Below, one piece after another: positions 17,503-27,164 of a DNA stretch of 57,047 nucleotides. Position 1 is the stretch's first letter, and every line of letters begins with the position of its first letter. A program made the position numbers and the translations under genes. The notes under the pieces are model-generated. The model was not told where the DNA came from and made no database searches. It was given only the letters and a program-made list of their open reading frames with translations. Where the stretch lies: the NCBI RefSeq assembly GCF_022012475.1, contig NZ_JAKLWS010000029.1, positions 1 to 57,047 of the forward strand. Reading direction: 5' to 3'. Origin of the DNA: Rhodohalobacter sulfatireducens. GTDB lineage: Bacteria > Bacteroidota > Rhodothermia > Balneolales > Balneolaceae.

Positions 17503-18282
17503 ATGAGCACAGACGGTTTTGATGACGGTTCCGTTTGGAACGAATTCCAATGGGAGTCTCACCTGAATGAAATAGAACGACGCAGCGAACAGTTGCGGCG
17601 ATTCATCACCTCTGACCCTAAAGGAAAAACCCCCCGGTGGATTACACTCCTCCAGGAAAGCCTGGACGAGCTGGATGCTGTAGAAGCATTTATAGAAGAG
17701 GAACTCCTCCTTGATGAAGCCTATTTCCCGGAAGATGAAGATGAGTGGGAAGATGACGAAGATGAGTTTGATGACGACGACTTTTTCTTTAAGGATTCGA
17801 CCTTTCCATTTTACAATGATGAGGAGGAGGATGAAGAGGATCTCGACTACGGAGAGGATTGGAAAGAACTAAGTGATGATTTTACCCTCTCCGATTATGG
17901 ATCTATCGAAAATCTTGAGATCTACCAGGATGCAAGAACATATGCCGTTGATGTTCTGAAATGGGCTGAAATGATTCCCCGGCAGATGCAAAACAAACAT
18001 GTACATGAATACATCACAAATGTGCTGAAGATAACAGCCAAACTTGCAGGTGGTTATTCGTTTGGATTCGAACAGGACGTATTGGGTGGCAATATCGCCT
18101 ACACGAAAAAAGCTCTTTACAGTGCCAATGCTGCATTGAGCCATATGCACTATATCAAAAAGCAACCCTTCATTAACTCCAGGGAATATTCCATCTTTCA
18201 CGAGCGCCTCTTTGAGCTGCGAAATGATATTGGAATTTACGTCCAGGAGCTTCGAGATCGTTTTCAGTTAGGCTTTGAGTAA
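17503..18282 (+). CDS. Hypothetical protein with a highly acidic central segment
   Basis: 259 residues with no recognised domain. The N-terminal 70 residues are helical; residues about 76-125 are dominated by Asp/Glu (EDEDEWEDDEDEFDDDD). The C-terminal half (about 140-259) looks like a compact helical bundle (DARTYAVDVLKWAEMIPRQM, HVHEYITNVLKITAKLAGG, LSHMHYIKKQPF). No signal peptide, so presumably cytoplasmic. The codon use and composition match its neighbours. It is followed by a terminator-like hairpin. Confidence 0.6.
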   Translation: MSTDGFDDGSVWNEFQWESHLNEIERRSEQLRRFITSDPKGKTPRWITLLQESLDELDAVEAFIEEELLLDEAYFPEDEDEWEDDEDEFDDDDFFFKDSTFPFYNDEEEDEEDLDYGEDWKELSDDFTLSDYGSIENLEIYQDARTYAVDVLKWAEMIPRQMQNKHVHEYITNVLKITAKLAGGYSFGFEQDVLGGNIAYTKKALYSANAALSHMHYIKKQPFINSREYSIFHERLFELRNDIGIYVQELRDRFQLGFE

Positions 18283-18312
18283 CTAAGAGAACTTCTTCTT
18301 AGATATTTTTTT
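18283..18312 (+). terminator. Probable rho-independent terminator
   Basis: Stem CTAAGA (18283-18288) with TCTTAG (18297-18302), overlapping the stop-codon region of the acidic protein gene, followed by seven Ts (18306-18312). Confidence 0.55.
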
Positions 18313-18377
18313 GCTCATCTTATGATCTTTCTATTCATATTATAAAGGTTGCCATTATATCTCACTGATTTAGATTC

Positions 18378-19205
18378 ATGAATCTATCACATCCCTTTGT
18401 TTCCACTTTCAAAGTAGTCCTCGGCCTAATACTAACATTGACTCTGTACCAAAACTGTTCAGCGCAGACGGAGTTCAAACTGATGACCTACAATATTTAT
18501 CACGGGGAGAATCCTTCCAAACCGGGCACCAGTAATCTTGAAGATATCGCTGATTTGATTCAAAAGATTCAGCCAGACTTTGTAGCCCTCCAGGAAGTGG
18601 ACAGCCTGACCGGAAGATCTGCTTCGCTAAATGATGGAGTCCCTCAAAATTTGGTACGGGAATTGGCCGATATGACCGGCATGTATGGATACTTTGGAAA
18701 AGCGATCGACTTTGACGGCGGCGGTTATGGTGAAGGAATTCTCTCTCGCGAGCCTGTTCAGGTTCGAAACGTGATGTTGCCCATTCCAAGAGGCGGAGAA
18801 GATCGCGCGATGTTAATTGCCGAATCAAAGCTGCCGAATGGCAATAGATTTCTATTTGCCGGCACACATCTTTGTCATCAATTTGATGAAAACAGGGTAG
18901 CCCAGGTTGAAAAAATTAATGAAGTTTTTAGTGATACAGGTCAACCATCTGTTCTTGTGGGTGATCTGAATTTTGTACCCGGTTCGGTGCCCTATCAAAC
19001 ACTCGAAAATGATTGGGTTGATATTGCAAAAAGGACCGGATCTGCCGAACCAACCATCTCCTACGAAAATCCCACCCGCCGGATCGATTACATGTTCGCC
19101 CTGCGAAAGTCAATCACACAGGTTGAAATTATAGATATCGAGGTACTGAATGTTGGCTACTCCGATCATATGCCGATTGTAGCAACTATTCGAATTCTGC
19201 AGTAA
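18378..19205 (+). CDS. Endonuclease/exonuclease/phosphatase family secreted protein
   Basis: 275 residues with a signal peptide (ends about NCSAQ; a Cys before SAQ makes a lipoprotein possible). EEP-fold signatures: MTYNIYHG, FVALQEVDS (metal Glu), GTHLCHQ, VGDLNFVPGS (Asp/Asn pair) and the terminal YSDHMPIVATI with the catalytic Asp-His. RRIDYMFA also fits. Such enzymes cleave phosphodiesters or phosphomonoesters; the substrate outside the cytoplasm is unknown. Confidence 0.86.
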   Translation: MNLSHPFVSTFKVVLGLILTLTLYQNCSAQTEFKLMTYNIYHGENPSKPGTSNLEDIADLIQKIQPDFVALQEVDSLTGRSASLNDGVPQNLVRELADMTGMYGYFGKAIDFDGGGYGEGILSREPVQVRNVMLPIPRGGEDRAMLIAESKLPNGNRFLFAGTHLCHQFDENRVAQVEKINEVFSDTGQPSVLVGDLNFVPGSVPYQTLENDWVDIAKRTGSAEPTISYENPTRRIDYMFALRKSITQVEIIDIEVLNVGYSDHMPIVATIRILQ

Positions 19206-19434
19206 CGCGTTTACCGGTAATATCTCTATCCCCCGTCACTCTTGGAGGTCCTGCGGACTCTCAAGGAGGCTCAAATCAAACAACCTTCAATAGTACGAAA
19301 CGGAGCGAAGTTCCTTTCCCAAAGTTAGCCTTCCGGGAAGAGTTGTGAGAGGGCACCTCGGTTATTCACGTTATTGAGTAGTTAAGGGCTCTTATCCCCG
19401 CCACTTGAAGGGTCATCACTGGTAAACGCGTAAC
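19202..19434. repeat. MITE-like element with 17-bp terminal inverted repeats
   Basis: GTAACGCGTTTACCGGT (19202-19218) is matched by its reverse complement with 15 of 17 identities at 19418-19434, bounding about 233 bp with no coding capacity. The left end overlaps the stop codon of the preceding gene. The interior carries two related segments (ATCCCCCGTCACTCTTGGAGG and ATCCCCGCCACTTGAAGGG, compared as similar direct motifs). No flanking target duplication is obvious. The rest of the 323-bp gap up to 19528 shows nothing clear. Confidence 0.45.
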
Positions 19435-19528
19435 AGTAGTTTTTGAGCTTCTCCATATACTCAGAATCACCACCCTGAAAAATCTGAATTTACAGCAGAT
19501 AGATTTCAACTGTTAAACGTGAAGAGAC

Positions 19529-21022
19529 TCAGGCAGAGCCATCATTCGGTTTGATCACTTTTATTTTTTCCTGAATCGTACTCAACAACTCATCCACCTC
19601 ACGTTGGTGAGTTCGCACGGAGAGTATCGCTACACGAAAAAAGAATCTTCCATCTACTTCCGTCGTTGAGAGAAAGAACCGCCCCTCTTTGAGTAAGGAT
19701 TTATGAAGCTCCCTGTTTAATACATTCGATTCCCCGCTTTCCGGATTCCATCGAAACATAAAGATGCTCAATTGCGGCTCAGGACCAACTTCAATATCAT
19801 CCACCGTCTTCATCTTTTCCCAAAGATACCGGGCTAACAACTGCTTTTCCTCCAGTGCATCCCGAAACCGTTTCACTCCGTGAAGCTTTAAAGGAAGCCA
19901 CATCCTAAGCCCCCGAAAATGTTTACTCAATTCCGGTGATATCTCAGCAGGAGAATAGATTCCCGACTTTACATCTGCATCTTTCATATAGTTGGCACTA
20001 AACCGATGAGCTTCGGCCAGTTTCTTCACATCTTTCACAATCAACGCGCCGGTACCATAAGGCAGGAAAAGGCCTTTATGGGGATCCATCACAACCGAGT
20101 CTGATTTTTCGATGCCCTTTAACTTTTCCTTTCCGTCATCTGTCAGTATAAAAAAACCACCATACGCTGCATCCACGTGGTACCATAGACCGTTTTCTCT
20201 TGCAATGCCGCCAATCTTATCTAAAGGATCAATTGCACCGGTATCGGTTGATCCGGCAGACGCCACAACCACCCACGGTATCAAACCATCATTTCGGTCT
20301 TGTTCAATGCTTCTTACAAGTTCCGACGGAATCATCCGAAACCTATCATCCATCGGAATGTACCTGCGCTTAGATTCTTTCATACCCGCGATATTCAACG
20401 CCCGGTCCACACAGTGGTGCGTTTGTTGGGTGAGATAAATCACAGCTTTTGAATAGTCCGCTGCTTTTAATTCAGCGCTGTCTCTTGCTGTGACTAAAGC
20501 GGTGAGATTGGCATGACTCCCACCGGATGACAAATACCCGCCTGAACCCTCTCCGTAACCCACCAAATCACTCATCCAGTTGATGAGCCTCGTTTCAACC
20601 ACTACAGCCCCCGGTGATGAAGCATAAACTCCCGCATACCGATTCGTAACAGCAGCTAAAAAATCACCTATTGCCGAAGATGCCAGTCCTCCACCCGGAA
20701 TATAACCGAAATGCCGGCCCGATACGGTATTGAGTCCCGGCCGAACCACCCCATTTTCGAGCTCCCGGAGAATCACTTCCACCTCACCGGCTTCCTCGTC
20801 GATCGGCTCATTTAACAGGTTTTTAACAGATTCGTTAAACTCCCGGTAGGCTTTTTCTTCGGGCTGAGATTCATAAAAACGGTTGGCATACTCAATAGCT
20901 GCTTGTTGCAGGTGAGATCTTTCCGTAAGATTTGAGTTCAACTTTGAAGAACTTTGTTCGAGTTCTCTTAGTTTGTCTTGAATCATTTTTTCTAAGTAGA
21001 CAAGATTAACACTATAATTCAT
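19529..21022 (-). CDS. Group II pyridoxal-dependent (aromatic amino acid-type) decarboxylase
   Basis: 497 residues. PLP-dependent decarboxylase of the aromatic amino acid/glutamate group. Visible motifs: YLSSGGSHANL (phosphate and cofactor binding), QTHHCVDRAL, SAGSTDTGAID, WYHVDAAYGGF (Asp contacting PLP) and DPHKGLFLPYGTG, whose Lys forms the Schiff base. Start is uncertain: an ATG at 20986 (MIQDKLRELEQ) would shorten the protein by 12 residues. The substrate cannot be told from sequence; aromatic L-amino acids are most likely. Confidence 0.88.
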   Translation of the reverse strand: MNYSVNLVYLEKMIQDKLRELEQSSSKLNSNLTERSHLQQAAIEYANRFYESQPEEKAYREFNESVKNLLNEPIDEEAGEVEVILRELENGVVRPGLNTVSGRHFGYIPGGGLASSAIGDFLAAVTNRYAGVYASSPGAVVVETRLINWMSDLVGYGEGSGGYLSSGGSHANLTALVTARDSAELKAADYSKAVIYLTQQTHHCVDRALNIAGMKESKRRYIPMDDRFRMIPSELVRSIEQDRNDGLIPWVVVASAGSTDTGAIDPLDKIGGIARENGLWYHVDAAYGGFFILTDDGKEKLKGIEKSDSVVMDPHKGLFLPYGTGALIVKDVKKLAEAHRFSANYMKDADVKSGIYSPAEISPELSKHFRGLRMWLPLKLHGVKRFRDALEEKQLLARYLWEKMKTVDDIEVGPEPQLSIFMFRWNPESGESNVLNRELHKSLLKEGRFFLSTTEVDGRFFFRVAILSVRTHQREVDELLSTIQEKIKVIKPNDGSA

Positions 21023-21248
21023 ATTACAGTTTTAAAAACAACCTTTCAGCGTCTCCAGGACCTGACAACGATTATTTCGTGAAGAAAGCGACAGGATGCC
21101 AAAACCTTTTGCATGTTTTCAAGTTTATTTTGAGCTAAAACCGTACAACAGGTTCATTTAATTACTCAAATATCGTGAAAATTTTTTCCATTGTAGATGA
21201 AGATTCGGAACTTATGCTATCAATCCTCAACGAACGAACAGCCTGTAA

Positions 21249-22388
21249 ATGAACAGATCGATTTTACTATGCATCACGAGCATCATTTTACTGCTCACTA
21301 CCACTCAACTTTTTGGCCAAAGCAGTAATGATGATTATAAGATTGTCGGGTATGTAGCGGGTTGGCATGATTGGTCCACCGACATGATTGATGCTCAAAA
21401 ACTGACCCATATCAACTATGCCTTCGCCGATATCCAGGATGGCAAGGTTTCTTCATACCTTGAAAATGATGATTACAACTACCAGATGTTGGATTCGCTG
21501 AAGGCCGAAAATCCGGATTTGAAGATCCTTGTTTCGGTAGGAGGTTGGTCTCGTTCCACTTACTTTTCTGATGCTGCCCTCACTGAAGAGTCCAGGGAGT
21601 TATTCGCTGAAAGTGCGGTTGAATACATGAAAAAATTTAATCTCGACGGCGTTGACCTGGATTGGGAATATCCCGGTTTGTCGGGCGCGGGAAATGTTTA
21701 CCGCTCTGTAGACAAACAAAATTTCACGCTCATGTTAAAGGTCTTGCGTGAACATCTCGACAGGCAAACAGAGTTAGACCGCAGAGAAGAAAATCCTTAC
21801 CTGCTGACCATAGCCACCGGTGCCAGTAAAAATTACCTGGAACACACCGAGATGCACAAAGCGCATCAGTACCTGGATTTCATCAACATTATGACCTATG
21901 ATTTTCATACCGGTGGATCGCCGATTGCCGGCCACCACTCAAATCTCTATCCATCGCAAAGCATCCATTTTACGGGGCCTTCTGCCGATCAATCTGTTCA
22001 GTGGCACATTGATGCAGGAATTCCGTCCGGCAAACTTGTGCTTGGCGTTCCGTTTTATGGACGAGCCTGGTCAGATGTTCGAACCGAAAACAACGGCCTT
22101 TATCAATGGACAGGCGGTGATGAACGGGGTTCAGCCGGATTCGACAGATTGAGAGACGAAATGATCAACAAAAATGGATTTACCCGATACTGGGATGATG
22201 AAGCCCAGGCTCCCTATCTCTGGAATCCCGAAACGAAAACCATCTATGTGTACGACGACGAACAATCACTCCGAATTAAAACGGATTATATCAAGGCCCG
22301 GGGGTTGGGCGGTGCGATGTTCTGGGAGTACAGCAGTAATCTTGGCGAGGAGCTTCTCAACACACTTTACAACGGCTTAAACAATTAA
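21249..22388 (+). CDS. GH18 chitinase-like glycoside hydrolase
   Basis: 379 residues, exported (signal peptide ends LFGQ). Hallmark motifs of family 18: SVGGW at 96-100 and DGVDLDWE at 133-140, with catalytic Glu140. Substrate-binding pieces MTYDFH and GVPFYGRAW and the final MFWEYSSN are also present. It cleaves chitin or related GlcNAc polymers by substrate-assisted catalysis. No chitin-binding module is attached. It ends 9 bp before mscS on the same strand. Confidence 0.93.
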   Translation: MNRSILLCITSIILLLTTTQLFGQSSNDDYKIVGYVAGWHDWSTDMIDAQKLTHINYAFADIQDGKVSSYLENDDYNYQMLDSLKAENPDLKILVSVGGWSRSTYFSDAALTEESRELFAESAVEYMKKFNLDGVDLDWEYPGLSGAGNVYRSVDKQNFTLMLKVLREHLDRQTELDRREENPYLLTIATGASKNYLEHTEMHKAHQYLDFINIMTYDFHTGGSPIAGHHSNLYPSQSIHFTGPSADQSVQWHIDAGIPSGKLVLGVPFYGRAWSDVRTENNGLYQWTGGDERGSAGFDRLRDEMINKNGFTRYWDDEAQAPYLWNPETKTIYVYDDEQSLRIKTDYIKARGLGGAMFWEYSSNLGEELLNTLYNGLNN

Positions 22389-22397
22389 GGAATAATT

Positions 22398-23531
22398 ATG
22401 GAAGACCTGATTAATCAATCATCAGAATACGTATTTGTGGGTAACGAACTTTGGAGGATTGGCCTTCTTACGTTTATCATCCTGGTATCTTTTCTATTGG
22501 GTAAAACCTTGAAGTATGTACTCTCCAAATCCAGCTCTAAGCTGAATGAATCAGGAAGTAATATTTTGTCTGTCGCTGCAATGGCGGCATCCAAGTCGGT
22601 AACATTTCTTCTTTTTGCCCTTGGTTTGAGGGTGGGCATCTTTTTTCTTGAGATCCCCGAAGCATTTTCAGGACTGGTTTTCACCTCTGTCGAGGTTTTA
22701 ATTGTTCTCGCCATTGGCCTTCTCGTTTATCGCCAGATTGAGGTGTTGGATATCTGGCTCAACAAATTTGTAGATGATGATCCCGACACCATCGATGATA
22801 TGCTGATGCCTTTGGCCGGAAAATCATTGCGTGTTGTCGTTGTAATTTTGGTACTGCTGCAAATAGCTCAAACATTAAGTGATCAACCGATTACCAGCAT
22901 ACTCACCGGTATTGGTATTGGCGGTTTGGCGTTAGGTTTAGCTGCACAGGATACCATCAAAAACTTTTTTGGATCGATACTCATTTTTGCTGACAAACCC
23001 TTCAATGTCGGCGAGCTTATTACCCTTGACGGAAAAACCGGTGTTGTTGAAGAAGTGGGGGTTCGCACAACCAAAGTACGCACACTTGACGGCCATCTGC
23101 TAACGGCTCCTAATGGAAATCTTGCCAATTCAACTATTCACAATATCACCCGGCGTCCCTACATTCGCCGTGTGTTCAGTGTAACCATTACCTATGATAC
23201 TACACCCGAAAAAGTTCAGCGGGCTATCGACATCCTGAAAGAAATTCTGGATAATCACGAGGGAATGGATGAAAATTACCCGCCCCGTGTCATCTTCGAT
23301 GAGATGGCCTCCCACTCTCTGAACATCAAATGCTTCTACTGGTATCACCCGCCGGATTACTGGAAGTACATGGAATTTACAGAATATGTGAATATGGAGA
23401 TTCTGAAGCGATTCAACGACGAGGGCATTGAATTTGCATTCCCAACACAAACCATTCACCTTGCCGGTGACGACAATCGGCCGTTGAATGTTGGTATTCG
23501 GAATGAGGGTGGTGATCTCTCGACATCTTAA
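22398..23531 (+). CDS. mscS: MscS-family small-conductance mechanosensitive channel
   Basis: 377 residues. Several N-terminal membrane helices, then the pore-lining TM3 pattern GIGIGGLALGLAAQDTIKNFFGS and the beta-domain entry FNVGELITLDGKTGVVEEVGVRTTKVRTLDG, both strongly conserved in MscS. The C-terminal domain is complete. The channel opens under membrane tension to release solutes on osmotic down-shock. Linkage to the chitinase-like gene may simply be operon sharing. Confidence 0.9.
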   Translation: MEDLINQSSEYVFVGNELWRIGLLTFIILVSFLLGKTLKYVLSKSSSKLNESGSNILSVAAMAASKSVTFLLFALGLRVGIFFLEIPEAFSGLVFTSVEVLIVLAIGLLVYRQIEVLDIWLNKFVDDDPDTIDDMLMPLAGKSLRVVVVILVLLQIAQTLSDQPITSILTGIGIGGLALGLAAQDTIKNFFGSILIFADKPFNVGELITLDGKTGVVEEVGVRTTKVRTLDGHLLTAPNGNLANSTIHNITRRPYIRRVFSVTITYDTTPEKVQRAIDILKEILDNHEGMDENYPPRVIFDEMASHSLNIKCFYWYHPPDYWKYMEFTEYVNMEILKRFNDEGIEFAFPTQTIHLAGDDNRPLNVGIRNEGGDLSTS

Positions 23532-23557
23532 TGGCTTAAAGGCTTTTCAAAATTTAG

Positions 23558-23710
23558 GATTTTGATAAAGCGACCTTTCAGAACCAAACGGTGTTGGAGA
23601 GCAATTACACCGTTCCCTTCAATGCCAGCAATCTTTCCAGCGGCGTTTATTTGTACAGTTTGCGATCAGGTTCAACTGTCCTAACCCGGAAGCTGACAGT
23701 GATTAAATGA
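23558..23710 (+). pseudogene. Relic of a T9SS C-terminal sorting domain
   Basis: About 50 codons after a TAG, with no start codon, ending in the typical type A sorting sequence NASNLSSGVYLYSL then LTRKLTVIK and a stop. It closely resembles the last 35 residues of the intact gene ending at 26839 (NLSSGVYMYRL and SRKLTVIK). This is therefore the 3' remnant of a degraded secreted-protein gene. Confidence 0.75.
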
Positions 23711-24349
23711 GGGCTTTAGAGGACCAACAATTTGTTATTCCCGATATTTGGGATCGTCCCGCCTCATTGCTCTCTGATGTCCTACTGAGCTTTTCGTCAG
23801 GCACAAGACAACGAAGCAGAGCAGCCTGTCCTGAACTCTCCTGTCGTGTGGACACATCTTCAAAATCAATCAAATGTACATGATGAAAGTCTTCTTGCTG
23901 TATCCTGTCATTATTGGTTATCAATGAGATCTTTCCGTGTATTCTACGCCCGCCGCATCACATCGTCTCACTGGCGCAAGCTTGGAACTTGTGCCATTTA
24001 CAATCATTCTCTCGGCGCAGGGATCTGCTGAAAACCGTTGGTGATTCAAATCCAAATAAAGACTATAACGATCACTTGTGTCCACGCAACAGGAACCGTC
24101 GGGGAAGTCGATCCAGGGTATTTCAAAGACCTCTAAAAAAAGTGCAAATAAAACATGTATGATATTTTATCCCTAATCGTGTATCTATTTTATAATTTAT
24201 TAGAACAAATTCCATAACAATTCATTTAAAAAAAATCTAACGTTATAATGCTCTAATATAAACGAAACTTAGCCGCATATCTCGCATATTCATTGCTTTA
24301 AAATTTAGCTTTCATTTAGAAGCATTCTTGCAAAAAATGGTTTTTGAAT
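23711..24349. other. Long non-coding region before the T9SS protein gene
   Basis: About 640 bp with no credible gene. It may be decayed coding sequence linked to the T9SS relic. It contains a copy of the GGCGCAAGC...TTGTGCC palindromic motif near 23971-23996 and becomes strongly AT-rich from about 24150, where a promoter for the next gene is likely. Confidence 0.4.
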
Positions 24350-26839
24350 ATGAATAATCGGCTGTTTTACAACTTTTTTGAAATTAAATCACTTCTATTT
24401 TGCCTTGCTCTTCTATTTTCTCCCATACAAATAATAGTTGCCCAAGTCACAATTAACAGTAATACAAATAGTTTGGAGATATGTTCTGTGACTTATGAAA
24501 TCGGAGGTGAATTTTATACACAGAACAGTTCTGGAGATGATAGTTATCTGCCTAGCTCACCATTTTCGAATCCCGGCACAGACCCTGTAGATATATATAA
24601 AATTACATACGATCCAGACAACGCTGCCTGTGATAATTCGATAGATGTTTTTCCTGAGAGAAATGAAGTTGAAATTATTGACTACAATGATATCATTGAT
24701 GTTGATTTAACCCCTGATGCCAATCAAGTTCGAGTGATTAATAATGATAATACAATCGAATACAAGAGTGATAACACTTCAGGTGCAACATTTAATACAA
24801 ATTACACGACAGAATTGACAAATGTTGTCTCCGTGCCAGACTTACGATCTTATTGGACAGTCGACGGCAATGCTTTGGATGGAGATACTGATCCTTTTAA
24901 ATTCTTTTTTGCCTTTAATTTCATCGACGCTGTAGGAGATCCCATCGCTATTGATCCCGATCAATTAATTTTGGTTACGGAAAGGTGGGGCAACAGTGAA
25001 ATTGCATCACATGCATTAGACATTAATGGAGATATTGTTGGAGATCAGGTTCAAATAACCGGCATCTCAAAACCAGATCTTTATTCTTGGAATACAACTA
25101 TTACAAGCTCTGAAGATGCAAATGATACTCAAGAACAATGGCTGATTTTGTATGAATCCTCTTTGCATAATACAGGATCAACAGAAATTTTTGGATTTGA
25201 TGTGGATCTAAAATCCACATACGCAGATGGTTCAATTTTAGGTTTTCGCAATCCAGGCACCCTCTTACTAAACGGCGATTGCTGGCGCATGCTCTCCTCT
25301 TCACCATTCCAGGGAACCACCTATTCCGATATTCTCGAACCAATTTGGACGCAGGGTTTAGCTAATTCTGATGCTCCCACTTTAAGTGCAAGTGAATCTA
25401 ATGTTTTTCTATGGGATAACAGCGAAACAGGGAATTCAACATCCGGTTGGACAACAGATTTCTTTGATGGAAATGAACTTGATTTAAATACCACAGCCCC
25501 CCCCGGAACTGGATTTTTAGTAAGTGTATTTGATGATGATAATTTTGATGCACCCGGCGGGACAGGTTTTCCAAAAGAACTTACCGTAGAAGGGATTGAA
25601 AATACCGGTCCAATTACAATTACAGATAGTGAATCTAATCCTGAAAATACTGGTGAGCTGAACTCAAATGATGAAGGATGGACATTATTGGGAAACCCTT
25701 TTGGAGCTCCACTTATATTCAGCGAATTTACTGGTAATACAGGTACAGATGGCATTCAAAATGTGGCCTATGTTTATGATCGAAATTGGGCAACAAGTGA
25801 ACCTTCAACCGGTAGTGATTCACCCGGACCTACAAATGGCAATATTGGTGGTTGGAGAACCACTGATGGTACGTATGGAGATATTGAAGATGGAAGAATA
25901 GCTCCTTTTCAGGGATTTTTTGTTCAAAACGATGCAACCACTACTAACAGACAAGTTACTTTTGAAGAAGATGATCGTGGTAGTTTAACGTTCGATCCCG
26001 ATGATGGCACTGAGGATGAATGGTTTTTTTATGGTAAGAATAACAATGTTCAGCAAGAAGATTATATTCGTTTATACGTTGAAGGAGAACAAACATATAA
26101 CAGTGCCTGGATAACGCTCTCAGATCACGGCAGTACGCAACGCACAAATAGAGATGCTTACGAACTGGAACCGTTTTCCGAGAATTTTTCCATGCTCTCT
26201 ACCCGAAAAAGTGATGAACTTTTTGATATCGGTCATTTCCCAAATGACGAGCAAACAATCATCCCACTAAATCTTGAAACTACGCTTCCGGGTACATATA
26301 AACTTAAAATTACAGAGTCTAACCTGATTGGCAGCGAACTTGTTTTCACGGACACCCAGGAGAATGTAACACTTCCGCTGAATGAAGAGTTTGAATATGA
26401 GTTTGAGGTCCGGCAGGCGGCCAAGGTTAACCCCGATCCGTTGCGATGTGGTGCAACCGGGCAGGAACTGGCGGCCAAGTTTAAGCCTAAAAAGGCAAAA
26501 GTAACCTCAACAGAAGACCGCTTTATCATTCAGCATGCAAGTGCTGTACAAAATCCGGGGGATGGTGAAACGCCTTCGCAAGTTCAGCTCAACCAAAATT
26601 ATCCAAACCCGTTCAATCCAACCACACAGATCAGCTATTCTATTCCGCAGCAAAGTGATGTTCTGTTAGAGGTGTACGACCTGACGGGCAAGCTGATCAC
26701 CACACTGGTGAATGAAACGGTATCCTCAGGTACCCATAGCGTGACCTTTGATGCTGAAAATCTCTCTAGCGGTGTTTATATGTACCGGCTTCAAACAGCG
26801 AACCGGGTTCTCTCAAGAAAATTAACTGTAATCAAATAG
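24350..26839 (+). CDS. T9SS type A sorting domain-containing secreted protein
   Basis: 829 residues from the ATG at 24350; a TTG 6 bp upstream is possible. The signal peptide ends IIVAQ. The long N-terminal part is Asp/Asn/Thr-rich with Trp-containing repeats (GWTTDFFDGNELDL, EGWTLLGNPFGAP, GGWRTTDGTYGDIEDGRIAPFQGFFV) like domains found ahead of sorting sequences. The last 85 residues, from VQLNQNYPNPFNPTTQISYSIP to SRKLTVIK, are a classic Por/T9SS C-terminal signal. Base composition changes about 26.2-26.4 kb: AT-rich before, GC-richer after, suggesting a fusion of foreign and resident segments. No catalytic domain recognised. Confidence 0.85.
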   Translation: MNNRLFYNFFEIKSLLFCLALLFSPIQIIVAQVTINSNTNSLEICSVTYEIGGEFYTQNSSGDDSYLPSSPFSNPGTDPVDIYKITYDPDNAACDNSIDVFPERNEVEIIDYNDIIDVDLTPDANQVRVINNDNTIEYKSDNTSGATFNTNYTTELTNVVSVPDLRSYWTVDGNALDGDTDPFKFFFAFNFIDAVGDPIAIDPDQLILVTERWGNSEIASHALDINGDIVGDQVQITGISKPDLYSWNTTITSSEDANDTQEQWLILYESSLHNTGSTEIFGFDVDLKSTYADGSILGFRNPGTLLLNGDCWRMLSSSPFQGTTYSDILEPIWTQGLANSDAPTLSASESNVFLWDNSETGNSTSGWTTDFFDGNELDLNTTAPPGTGFLVSVFDDDNFDAPGGTGFPKELTVEGIENTGPITITDSESNPENTGELNSNDEGWTLLGNPFGAPLIFSEFTGNTGTDGIQNVAYVYDRNWATSEPSTGSDSPGPTNGNIGGWRTTDGTYGDIEDGRIAPFQGFFVQNDATTTNRQVTFEEDDRGSLTFDPDDGTEDEWFFYGKNNNVQQEDYIRLYVEGEQTYNSAWITLSDHGSTQRTNRDAYELEPFSENFSMLSTRKSDELFDIGHFPNDEQTIIPLNLETTLPGTYKLKITESNLIGSELVFTDTQENVTLPLNEEFEYEFEVRQAAKVNPDPLRCGATGQELAAKFKPKKAKVTSTEDRFIIQHASAVQNPGDGETPSQVQLNQNYPNPFNPTTQISYSIPQQSDVLLEVYDLTGKLITTLVNETVSSGTHSVTFDAENLSSGVYMYRLQTANRVLSRKLTVIK

Positions 26840-26909
26840 TACCAATACTTAAACCGATTGACTTCATTTTTTAGCTCTATTAATTAATTCAATCCCTAAT
26901 TCCAACATT

Positions 26910-27110
26910 ATGAATAACGCTTTTTTGTGGGTCATTTTTATTTCACTAATTATTATCTCTCTCATTATATCAGTAGATGTGGTGTATTCTCAAACTCCAC
27001 CGCCGCCTCCGTCAAAACCGGCTCAAAATCCTATCGATGGAGGCTTGATATTATTGGCAGGTGCAGGAGGTGCATACGCAATTCATAAGCTTCGTGATAA
27101 AAAAGACTGA
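26910..27110 (+). CDS. Small PID-CTERM sorting-domain peptide
   Basis: 66 residues: N-terminal signal-like helix (residues about 5-27, ending YSQ), a proline-rich linker (TPPPPPSKP), then the motif NPIDGG followed by a hydrophobic stretch (LILLAGAGGAYAI) and a basic end (KLRDKKD). That tripartite tail matches the PID-CTERM proposed sorting signal of Bacteroidota proteins. The gene consists of little but signal and tail. It follows the T9SS cargo gene by 70 bp. Confidence 0.72.
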   Translation: MNNAFLWVIFISLIIISLIISVDVVYSQTPPPPPSKPAQNPIDGGLILLAGAGGAYAIHKLRDKKD

Positions 27111-27164
27111 GTATCGTACACTTTTTAAAACTCTTCCATTTGCCGAGGTGGTTTCGAGCAAAAA

